7,130 nucleotides of DNA, from contig DQVR01000043.1 of assembly GCA_015661645.1 (NCBI GenBank), positions 1-7,130 on the forward strand, given 5' to 3'. Shown in pieces: positions 1 to 5,388 of the stretch. The translations under genes and the position numbers were made by a program. This stretch comes from Pyrodictium delaneyi. GTDB lineage: Archaea > Thermoproteota > Thermoprotei_A > Sulfolobales > Pyrodictiaceae. The first letter of the stretch is position 1; the number at the start of each line of letters is the position of its first letter. The notes under the pieces are model-generated. The model ran no database searches and was not told the DNA's origin. It was given only the letters and a program-made list of their open reading frames with translations.

Positions 1-86
1 CTCCATCCGGTCTCGTCGGCTAGCCTGCGTAGCATGTGTAGGTGCTCGTAGAAGCCTCCCTGAAGGGCTAGGATGCCCACCTTCAC
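1..86 (-). CDS. pdxT: Pyridoxal 5'-phosphate synthase glutaminase subunit PdxT (5' end only, runs off window)
   Basis: PdxT is the class I glutaminase that hydrolyses glutamine and channels ammonia to PdxS for one-step PLP synthesis. Only the first 28 codons are in the window, starting at GTG 86-84 and reading VKVGILALQGGFYEH and onward. This matches the family N-terminus: a beta strand, then LQG and EH (LQGDxxEH in bacteria, LQGGFYEH here). The catalytic Cys-His-Glu triad would lie outside the window. It begins 2 nt after the pdxS stop, so the two are surely co-transcribed from the pdxS promoter and possibly translationally coupled. Calling it an intact gene is an inference, since about 170 residues are unseen. 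Confidence 0.9.
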   Translation of the reverse strand, partial: MKVGILALQGGFYEHLHMLRRLADETGW

Positions 87-88
87 GG

Positions 89-1144
89 CTAGTCGCCTCT
101 TATCTGTAGCAGCTCCTCGGGCTTGAGCTTGCGTATGTCTATGCCCATCATGCTTTTCTGCTCGCTTATCATCGCCTGGGCCTCTGCTACAGTCTCCGGG
201 TCATCCCACATGCTCGTAGCGAGGACTATTGCCGCTGCGCGTTCCCTGGGGTCGCTGCTCTTGAATATACCGGAGCCGACGAACACACCGTCGGCGCCCA
301 GCCACATCATTAGCGCAGCATCTGCTGGCGTAGCGATGCCGCCGGCGGCGAAGTTTACTACTGGGAGGCGGCCGAGCCGTGCCGTTAGCTCTACTAGCTG
401 GTGTGGCACGCCATACTCGCGGGCTACACGCATCCTCTCCTCCGGCGTCATAGCGCGGAGACTCCATATTTCCTTCACGATTATCTTCATGTGGCGTACT
501 GCTTCAGCCACGTTGCCTGTGCCCGCCTCACCCTTTGTACGGATCATGGCCGCGCCCTCCGTTATGCGGCGAAGGGCCTCGCCGAGGTTCCGGGCACCGT
601 TGACGAAGGGTACCTTGAACAACCACTTGTTGATATGGTGCTTCTCGTCTACAGGGGTGAGTACCTCGCTCTCGTCTATCATGTCCACACCTATGCTCTC
701 AAGTATAGCGGCTTCGTAGTAGTGGCCTATACGCACCTTAGCCATGACAGGTATGGTCACCGTGTCCATTACCTGCTGTATCACCTTCACGTCGGCCATG
801 CGGGCTACTCCGCCCTGGCGGCGGACATCGTAGGGCAGCTTATCGAGGACCATCACTGAGGCCGCGCCAGCCTCCTCCGCTATCCCGGCTTGCTCAGTGT
901 TCGTCACGTCCATACAGACGCCGCCTTTCTGGAACACAGGGAACCCGTACTTGACGCGGAGGGTGCCGCGGGCAGGTATCTCGATGTACTCTGGGAGCTT
1001 CTCTGGACCGTACTGGAACCATCCATCCTCTCGGAGCCTGTCAGCTGCCTCGGCTAGGCGGTAGAAGAAGTCCACTATACGGTCAAACCCGACCTCGTAT
1101 AGCCGGGCTTTCTCCACGCCTACGTGGTAAGGTGGCAGTGTCAC
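89..1144 (-). CDS. pdxS: Pyridoxal 5'-phosphate synthase subunit PdxS
   Basis: PdxS is the (beta/alpha)8 synthase subunit of the deoxyxylulose-5-phosphate-independent vitamin B6 pathway. It makes PLP from ribose 5-phosphate, glyceraldehyde 3-phosphate and ammonia supplied by PdxT, in a cytosolic 12+12 complex. The 351-residue product has all the hallmarks: GGVCMDVTN with Asp79, [10 protein letters not shown] with Lys136, [11 protein letters not shown] with Lys204, plus [16 protein letters not shown] (264-279) and GSGIF (290-294) at the phosphate-binding sites. Asp79, Lys136 and Lys204 match B. subtilis D24, K81 and K149 with a constant offset of 55, so the barrel carries no internal indels up to there. 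The protein has about 50 extra N-terminal residues compared with bacterial PdxS (about 294 aa). The start is GTG 1144-1142; an in-frame TAG two codons upstream rules out a longer form. No strong Shine-Dalgarno precedes it, as expected for a short-leader archaeal mRNA. Confidence 0.97.
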   Translation of the reverse strand: MTLPPYHVGVEKARLYEVGFDRIVDFFYRLAEAADRLREDGWFQYGPEKLPEYIEIPARGTLRVKYGFPVFQKGGVCMDVTNTEQAGIAEEAGAASVMVLDKLPYDVRRQGGVARMADVKVIQQVMDTVTIPVMAKVRIGHYYEAAILESIGVDMIDESEVLTPVDEKHHINKWLFKVPFVNGARNLGEALRRITEGAAMIRTKGEAGTGNVAEAVRHMKIIVKEIWSLRAMTPEERMRVAREYGVPHQLVELTARLGRLPVVNFAAGGIATPADAALMMWLGADGVFVGSGIFKSSDPRERAAAIVLATSMWDDPETVAEAQAMISEQKSMMGIDIRKLKPEELLQIRGD

Positions 1145-1188
1145 AGCCTAGTGCACCAGGAGTACTAGAGTGAGCCGGGCACGGGGAG

Positions 1189-1195
1189 GATAAAC
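1189..1195 (-). promoter_or_regulatory. Putative TATA box of the pdxS-pdxT operon
   Basis: On the minus strand this reads GTTTATC, an acceptable archaeal TATA element in a GC-rich flank. It lies about 48 nt upstream of the pdxS GTG. Transcription starting about 25 nt downstream (near 1167) would give a leader of roughly 20 nt. This is assigned from position and composition only. Confidence 0.45.
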
Positions 1196-1902
1196 CTGTA
1201 TCCCCGGAGGATGTGCAGCAGGATAACTAGGTTATTGCTACACCAACTACGCCGCCATCTCTCTGCATCTGTAACCGATATATCGTCCCAGCTACCCCAG
1301 GTACGTGCAGGAGGTCATCCATCTATAAAAAGGTCAACCAAGAGGCCAGGGACACTATGCCCAAGGCTCCTAGCTGGCGGACATTCTATGAAGAAGAGGA
1401 CCACTCAACTAGCGATAATTATCCGACGTGTAGGGGCTGAAACAAGTGCATCACAGCATGCTCCTATAGGGACGGGGCCCGGGGCCAGGGGAGAGCCCGG
1501 CTACGCCCGGTCATGGTCCAGCTGGAGCTTGTCGTGACCGCTAGCTCTCTGTGCCGCTGCCTGCCCGACAGAGACGTTGATGCCAGATAGAGAGTACTCC
1601 CTCTCTGGGAATCCATAGCTATGCCTCCTAAAGAGCCTGCTAGTGCCCCCATTCAAGGAGAGATGTGAGATACGCTACGTGTTGAAGAAGGAGTATACAG
1701 AGCAGTTTAGGAAGAACAAGCAGTTTTGTAACAAGTTCTGAGGACGGGGAAACGAAGTACTCTGTTGCAGGTTACTAAAAAGGGCTAGGATAAGAATAAG
1801 ATATAGCTCCATGGCTGCATTTCTCTAGTTGCATACCGGATGATCTGCGCTATGGCTGCGGTGGAAATAGGTGTTTTAGAGGGCTTGTTGCCTGCGACAA
1901 TC
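1196..1902. other. Gene-poor intergenic stretch, possible gene relic or small transcript
   Basis: No intact recognisable gene is present in this stretch. Short plus-strand fragments look protein-like but sit in different frames and end at stops: 1275-1325 (contains RPSYPRYVQEVIHL), 1327-1437 (contains KKVNQEARDTMPKAPSWRTF), 1513-1587 (MVQLELVVTASSLC and onward) and 1619-1738 (contains YVLKKEYTEQFRKNKQF). The first two could be one reading frame broken by a 1-2 nt indel near 1326. This resembles an eroded gene, but I cannot name a family. Small structures seen are a perfect 10-bp palindrome GATAATTATC (1414-1423) and an AGAGAG/CTCTCT hairpin (1589-1606). Longer open frames on either strand here have composition unlike real proteins. 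Confidence 0.4.
1324..1331 (+). promoter_or_regulatory. Strong TATA-box-like element inside the intergenic stretch
   Basis: TATAAAAA followed by GG is the best archaeal TATA match in the window, yet no intact gene lies behind it. Initiation about 25 nt downstream (near 1350-1353) would put a start almost directly on ATG 1357. That ATG opens a 27-codon frame (MPKAPSWRTFYEEE and onward) ending at TGA 1438-1440. The element either drives a leaderless microprotein or RNA, is a leftover of a decayed gene, or is a chance A-run. Confidence 0.35.
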
Positions 1903-1910
1903 CTTATTTA
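1903..1910 (+). promoter_or_regulatory. Putative TATA box for the small membrane protein
   Basis: CTTATTTA, flanked by GC-rich sequence, sits about 37 nt upstream of ATG 1944. A start site about 25 nt further on (near 1932-1935) gives a leader of about 10 nt. Spacing and composition fit an archaeal promoter. Confidence 0.5.
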
Positions 1911-1943
1911 CACGGAGCGTGGCGTGGTGCTTTGGGGTCCGAA

Positions 1944-2288
1944 ATGGTTACTGACAAGCTGCTTAAGGTACTCATAGCTCTGTTAGCCTTATCCTATCTC
2001 GGGATCAACCTAGTAGCTCCTCTACCTAGATTCCTTGTAGCTGAGAACATTGTGCTGGCAGTAGCCTATGCCGCAGCACTAGCTGGGCTACTGAGGGGTG
2101 TAGAGAGTACCTACGCCTACCTGGTTCTTCTTGCTGGTTTTAACGCAGGTAGGGTCTCCCGTAGCATAGTCTCGCCGACAGGCGAGCTGGGCAGGCTAGC
2201 TGTTGAGCATGTACCGCTTCTAGCCCTCATCCTCCTAGTAGCATTACTAGCCCTCCACGAGACCCTCAAGGCTTTGAAGAGGAAGTAG
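1944..2288 (+). CDS. Small integral membrane protein of unknown function
   Basis: The product has 114 residues, with no enzyme motif I can name. Hydrophobic segments are at about 6-25 (LLKVLIALLALSYLGINLVA), 35-50, 57-69 (short, less certain) and 90-108, so three or four membrane helices, followed by a basic tail (KALKRK). A polar stretch FNAGRVSRSIVSPTGELGR (66-84) interrupts the helices and looks like the most constrained part, possibly a functional loop. I choose ATG 1944, preceded by GGGGT at 1935-1939 and about 10 nt from the inferred start site; an in-frame TTG at 1932 would add four residues. The next gene follows in the same direction after 68 nt but seems to have its own TATA element, so a shared operon is only possible. 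Function cannot be assigned from sequence. Confidence 0.8.
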   Translation: MVTDKLLKVLIALLALSYLGINLVAPLPRFLVAENIVLAVAYAAALAGLLRGVESTYAYLVLLAGFNAGRVSRSIVSPTGELGRLAVEHVPLLALILLVALLALHETLKALKRK

Positions 2289-2332
2289 TTAAGTAGATAG
2301 ATTTGTGGAGTGTACGGGGAGGCGCTGGGACC

Positions 2333-2340
2333 CTATACTC
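2333..2340 (+). promoter_or_regulatory. Putative TATA element ahead of the sugar kinase
   Basis: CTATACTC is centred about 21 nt before ATG 2357, so transcription would start at or next to the start codon and give a leaderless mRNA. A weaker A/T-rich alternative (TTAAGTAGAT) is at 2289-2298. Both are tentative. Confidence 0.35.
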
Positions 2341-2356
2341 TCGTGGTGCTTTTGCT

Positions 2357-3331
2357 ATGCTTGTAGCCGGGGTAGACGCTGGAGCTTCGCACACACGGGC
2401 TCTAGTGTACGACACTGGTAGCGGCGGTGTATGGGCGGGCGCTGCTGGGCCGGGTAACCCAGTTAACGTCGGTGCGGCTGCCGCTGGGGCCGCTGTACGT
2501 AAGGCTATCGATGATGCGCTCCGGGGCACCGGGCACAGGGCCGGGCGCGTGGCCATAGTGGTGGCTGGGTTTGCGGGGCTTGACAGCAGGATTCTCGCCA
2601 GGCAGCTAGCCGGCCTTATAGCCTCGGCTAGCGGCTACGGGGATAGGCTGGGGGTCGAGCATGATGCGCACATAGCCTTGGTGCATGCTACTGGTGGCGC
2701 ACCTGGTGTCCTGGTTATAGCGGGGACGGGGAGCATAGCCTACGCGCTATCGCCAGGAGGCGAGAGGATAATCGTTGGGGACCATGGCTGGCTCCTGGGG
2801 GACGAGGGGAGCGGCTTCTGGGTCTCCCGGGCTGCTCTACGCAGGCTACTCCGTGTGCTCGACGGCCGTGAGCAGCGTAGCTGCCTAACAGACGCTGTGG
2901 CCCGCGCCCTGGGCGTTACCAGCGGCGACGAGCTAGCGTACTGGTTCTACCTTACGCGGGGCCGCGTAGACCGCATTGCTAGCCTCGCCCTCCACGTAGC
3001 CCGCGCCGCCGAGGAGGGCTGCGGGGAGGCCCGCGAGCTGCTAGAGCAGGGCGCCGAGGAGCTAGCCTGGGCCGCCGTCGTGGCTGCCCGGAGGGCTGGC
3101 CTAGACACCGTCTACGTAACGGGCTCTATGTTCCGGAGCCGGGTCTTCCGAGACAAGTTCAGAGCAGGGCTGGAGGAGCACGGGCTGAGGATGAGCAGTA
3201 AGGAGGTCTATCCTGCTCTGGGCGCGCTGATGCTAGCCCTAGAGAGGGCTGGGCTAAGAAGGGAGGCGGAAGCCGTGGCCGAAGACCCCGTGGTCCTGGA
3301 GGCCGCGCGGGGCCTTTACGGGGAGGGCTAG
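2357..3331 (+). CDS. BadF/BadG/BcrA/BcrD-type ATPase, probable N-acetylglucosamine-type sugar kinase
   Basis: This is an ASKHA-fold phosphotransferase of the BadF/GlcNAc-kinase family, which uses ATP to phosphorylate a sugar, usually an amino sugar, in the cytosol. The 324-residue product has phosphate-1 motif GVDAGASHTRALVYD (5-19), a likely catalytic Asp103 in EHDAHIAL, phosphate-2 motif VIAGTGSIAYA (120-130), the family signature GDHGWLLGDEGSGFWVS (141-157) and an adenosine-site strand VYVTGSMFRSRVF near 255-270. Length and motif order fit single-chain GlcNAc kinases; the radical-activating ATPases of the family carry an Fe-S-ligand cysteine pattern that I do not see. ATG 2357 is chosen because the phosphate-1 strand begins directly after it and GGTG (2344-2347) precedes it; an in-frame TTG at 2303 would add 18 unlikely residues. 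The substrate is inferred: GlcNAc is most likely, other hexosamines are possible. Its stop overlaps the stop of the convergent peptidase gene. Confidence 0.88.
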   Translation: MLVAGVDAGASHTRALVYDTGSGGVWAGAAGPGNPVNVGAAAAGAAVRKAIDDALRGTGHRAGRVAIVVAGFAGLDSRILARQLAGLIASASGYGDRLGVEHDAHIALVHATGGAPGVLVIAGTGSIAYALSPGGERIIVGDHGWLLGDEGSGFWVSRAALRRLLRVLDGREQRSCLTDAVARALGVTSGDELAYWFYLTRGRVDRIASLALHVARAAEEGCGEARELLEQGAEELAWAAVVAARRAGLDTVYVTGSMFRSRVFRDKFRAGLEEHGLRMSSKEVYPALGALMLALERAGLRREAEAVAEDPVVLEAARGLYGEG

Positions 3332-4167
3332 CGCATCTGCTGAGTCAGCAGGGCCGTGAAGCCGCCAAGGTACACCATGGCCTCCATTGCTCGGTAGGCT
3401 TCCTCTACGCTGGACGCCTGGTAGCATACCCGGCGTCCTGTATCCCAAACCGTACCTGGCATGAGAGCAGCTGTCTCCGCGTAGGCTGGGCTCATGAACT
3501 CTACACAAGCTTCCACCGTCTCCCAGCCCATTACGAGCGGCTTCAGCTCGCCAGCGCGGCTTCTCCGGATAGACTCTTTTACAGCTTCCCGCAGGTCCTC
3601 CTCCACCTCCTTGATAGAGGGCGACATGGACGATAGGTAGCCCGTGCTTCTCGACAAGGGGAGCCACACCGCCCAGGGGGTGTACTGCTCCACCTCCTTG
3701 CCCAGCTCACTGCTTCCCGCGACTAGGCCTACCGGTGTACTCCATTCTCCCAGCAGCATGGCGTTGAACAGGTACTCAGACGCCTCTAGCCCGTTAACCG
3801 TGAGCCTGTAGACCACTCTACTTGAGAAGCTATGGGCGAGCACCGAGCCTACGCCAGCCCGGGCATGGTAGCCGAGGAACACAGCGTAGCTCGAGCCACG
3901 GGCACCAGCCACCATAGAGAGGCTCCGTGGGAACCCCCGCACCACCTCTACCCCATAGGGCATCTCGAGCGGATCAATGTTAACCATGAACCCATGGCTA
4001 TCAGCAACCACTACACTGTAGCCCTGCTCGACTAGCAGCGATACAGCCAGGCGTGTGAGCCTAGTAGCGACCGAGCGGAGTTCGCCGAAGAGGCTACGCC
4101 CTGGCATAAGCTGGAGCGGGGAGACTATGTAGGGTAGGCCCTCCGCGTCAACTGAGACAAACACCAT
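3328..4167 (-). CDS. dppA: M55-family zinc D-aminopeptidase (DppA-like)
   Basis: M55 enzymes are cytosolic zinc aminopeptidases; B. subtilis DppA removes D-amino acids from D-Ala-D-Ala-type peptides. With ATG 4167 as start the product has 279 residues (B. subtilis DppA, 274). The metal ligands are conserved in order and spacing: Asp7 and Glu9 in VSVDAEG, His58 in DSHG, His101 in GYHA and Glu131 in NGLEASEY. His112 in AHSFSS aligns with the proposed catalytic His115. The VSGDD segment common in the family reads VAGSSEL here, so substrate range may differ. In-frame GTG 4176, GTG 4164 and TTG 4194 are alternative starts; ATG is favoured by its distance to the beta strand VFVSVD. The gene lies downstream of the exchanger on the same strand with its own TATA-like element, and ends convergently on the kinase. 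The physiological substrate in an archaeon lacking peptidoglycan is unknown; peptide scavenging is a guess. Confidence 0.9.
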   Translation of the reverse strand: MVFVSVDAEGLPYIVSPLQLMPGRSLFGELRSVATRLTRLAVSLLVEQGYSVVVADSHGFMVNIDPLEMPYGVEVVRGFPRSLSMVAGARGSSYAVFLGYHARAGVGSVLAHSFSSRVVYRLTVNGLEASEYLFNAMLLGEWSTPVGLVAGSSELGKEVEQYTPWAVWLPLSRSTGYLSSMSPSIKEVEEDLREAVKESIRRSRAGELKPLVMGWETVEACVEFMSPAYAETAALMPGTVWDTGRRVCYQASSVEEAYRAMEAMVYLGGFTALLTQQMR

Positions 4168-4212
4168 CCCCGCCACAGCCGACCAGCCCCACAAACGCGT
4201 TCTGCGTCTCTA

Positions 4213-4222
4213 GGGGATAAGG
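4213..4222 (-). promoter_or_regulatory. Putative TATA box of the M55 peptidase gene
   Basis: On the minus strand this reads CCTTATCCCC, about 50 nt upstream of ATG 4167. Initiation near 4193 would leave a leader of about 25 nt. It lies within the 68 nt separating the peptidase from the exchanger, so the peptidase could be transcribed alone or by read-through. Confidence 0.4.
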
Positions 4223-4235
4223 CTGCATAAGACTA

Positions 4236-4622
4236 CTAGACCCTAGCGAGGAGTATTAGGCTACTCATGCTGAGCAAGATTATCAGTACGGCCTCATTTT
4301 TGTCCAGCTCACTGCCGCTCGCTATACTGTGCTGTACTAGCCATAGACTCACTGCGAGCACGCCGAGTGTGTAGACGATGTAGCGGTCCAGGGGCAATGG
4401 GAGCAGTATAGCCAAGACAGCGTATACTAGGAGTAGCGTAGCGCTAGTAGCTGCTATCAGCCCGAAGCCTGCCTCCTCGCGCCGCCCCCGCGCAGCCGCC
4501 AGGAGGTTCAGCGCAGCCTCCGGCGCCACGCCCACAAGGCCTATGAGAAGCCCCGCCGCACCGAGGCCCATGCCGCGAACCATGCCCTCGACCCCAGCGC
4601 TCATAGCCTCAGCCGCCGCCAC
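4236..4622 (-). CDS. Cation/Ca2+ exchanger (CaCA superfamily), C-terminal half in a shifted frame
   Basis: This frame encodes the second alpha repeat of a sodium/calcium-exchanger-type antiporter: VEGMVRGMGLGAAGLLIGL then VGVAPEAALNLLAA, where VAPE carries the Glu expected to bind the cation, followed by three more hydrophobic helices. The frame is open back to TGA 4703-4701. Upstream of GTG 4622 it reads SDGPPWLLGGLGGLVAAAE, which is the missing start of this membrane helix, so the true upstream partner is the preceding gene and GTG 4622 is probably not a natural start. Removing one base from the overlap region joins it to the N-terminal half as one 341-residue protein with about ten helices, normal for CaCA exchangers. 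If translated alone it would give 128 residues. The second ion-site helix (GFGLIAATSATLLLV) departs from the usual GSNxxN pattern, so the ion is uncertain. Confidence 0.75.
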   Translation of the reverse strand: MAAAEAMSAGVEGMVRGMGLGAAGLLIGLVGVAPEAALNLLAAARGRREEAGFGLIAATSATLLLVYAVLAILLPLPLDRYIVYTLGVLAVSLWLVQHSIASGSELDKNEAVLIILLSMSSLILLARV

Positions 4623-5262
4623 GAGGCCGCCCAGGCCACCGAGCAGCCATGGGGGCCCATCCGAGCCCGCCAGCCCCCGCGCCGGGCTCGCGACCGGCCC
4701 TCACGACCCAGAGTATGTAGATGAGGAAGAACACGAGGAGCGTCAGAGACGCCTCCAAGGGGTCCCTAGGCACTACTCCGAGGTAGGCAGCCTCTACCAG
4801 CGCGTAGAGCACGATAACCGAGACAGCAGCCACCACTGCACGGAGCAGAGGCAGCTCTATGGCCGAGGCCTCCGAGGGCGTCCTTAGCCCGCCACGGCCC
4901 ATGAGCACAACGATGCCAAGCACAGCCAAGTTGAGCCCAGCACTCACCATCACGGATAGTACTGCTAGCTCGACTAGTTCCAGATTGCCCTCCGCCACTC
5001 CTCTCGAGCCAATGCTATAGGCTAGGAGCAGCTCCGGAGCAACAGCGAGACTGTTCACCAGGACACCCGCCGCGTAGCGGCGAAGCCCATACGCGTGCAC
5101 AGCTTTCTCGAGCCAGTGGACCGTGACCTCGCCGAACCCGAGGATACCTAGCAGCCCGCCAACAACACTCGGCAGGACAGAGCCTCCATGGGCCCCATAG
5201 AGCCCTATAACGAGGCCAGCGACGCCAAGCGCAAGGTAGAGTGCTAATCCGCGGCCGGCCAT
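4609..5262 (-). CDS. Cation/Ca2+ exchanger (CaCA superfamily), N-terminal half
   Basis: From ATG 5262 the frame gives 217 residues. There are hydrophobic helices at about 5-25, 29-45, 58-82, 94-117, 138-162 and 169-190. The first alpha repeat is GFGEVTVHWLEKAVHAYGLRR then GVLVNSLAVAPELLLAYS, whose VAPE Glu matches the ion ligand of NCX-type exchangers; SAGLNLAVLGI resembles the degenerate GSNxxN helix that follows. Such proteins swap Na+ or H+ for Ca2+ or similar cations across the cytoplasmic membrane. After the sixth helix the frame turns into a Gly/Arg/Pro-rich tail (residues about 192-217) that looks like out-of-frame translation, while the other frame continues as proper membrane helix. 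The shift must lie between 4700 and 4612; the five-G run (minus strand, 4678-4674) and the five-C run (4655-4651) are the obvious sites. GGTG at 5275-5272 supports ATG 5262; GTG 5271 is an alternative. Confidence 0.8.
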   Translation of the reverse strand: MAGRGLALYLALGVAGLVIGLYGAHGGSVLPSVVGGLLGILGFGEVTVHWLEKAVHAYGLRRYAAGVLVNSLAVAPELLLAYSIGSRGVAEGNLELVELAVLSVMVSAGLNLAVLGIVVLMGRGGLRTPSEASAIELPLLRAVVAAVSVIVLYALVEAAYLGVVPRDPLEASLTLLVFFLIYILWVVRAGREPGAGAGGLGWAPMAARWPGRPRGGG

Positions 5263-5294
5263 GCACTGCACCAGGGCAGGCAGTAGCCCTGAAT

Positions 5295-5303
5295 GCTAAA
5301 ACC
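5295..5303 (-). promoter_or_regulatory. Putative TATA box of the exchanger gene
   Basis: On the minus strand this reads GGTTTTAGC, centred about 37 nt upstream of ATG 5262. A start site near 5274 would give a leader of about 12 nt that still contains the GGTG ribosome-binding match at 5275-5272. Confidence 0.4.
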
Positions 5304-5357
5304 ATCTAACCTCGCCTCGGCTGGGCTACGCCAGAGCCTCTGGAGCTGCACGGAGCC

Positions 5358-5374
5358 TGTAAGTAGCACTTACA
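5358..5374. repeat. 17-bp perfect palindrome in the divergent intergenic region (candidate operator)
   Basis: TGTAAGT-AGC-ACTTACA has two exact 7-bp arms around a 3-nt centre. It ends 14 nt before ATG 5389 of the decayed ATPase and lies about 55 nt upstream of the exchanger TATA element on the other strand. The size and symmetry suit a dimeric winged-helix regulator, and the right arm (ACTTACA) is also the most TATA-like sequence available for the ATPase. This is an inference from symmetry and position only. Confidence 0.4.
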
Positions 5375-5388
5375 CACAGTATCATATT

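Noticed and set aside
123..859. Long plus-strand open frames opposite pdxS
   Set aside because: They are antisense shadows of a clearly recognised pdxS with all catalytic motifs; their translations have no family character.
1211..1537. 108-codon plus-strand open frame in the intergenic stretch
   Set aside because: Its composition is Arg/Ser/Gly-rich without hydrophobic core pattern, the start is unsupported, and other frames across the same bases look more protein-like.
1464..1652. 62-codon minus-strand open frame
   Set aside because: Ser/Arg-rich, no promoter or family resemblance; likely chance.
1739..1830. Possible tRNA or box C/D small RNA in the A-rich part of the gap
   Set aside because: No T-loop consensus, no cloverleaf pairing and no properly spaced C and D boxes could be found.
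4543..4887. Plus-strand open frame opposite the exchanger
   Set aside because: Rich in Pro, Arg, Ser and Glu, as expected from reading the antisense of a GC-rich membrane protein gene.
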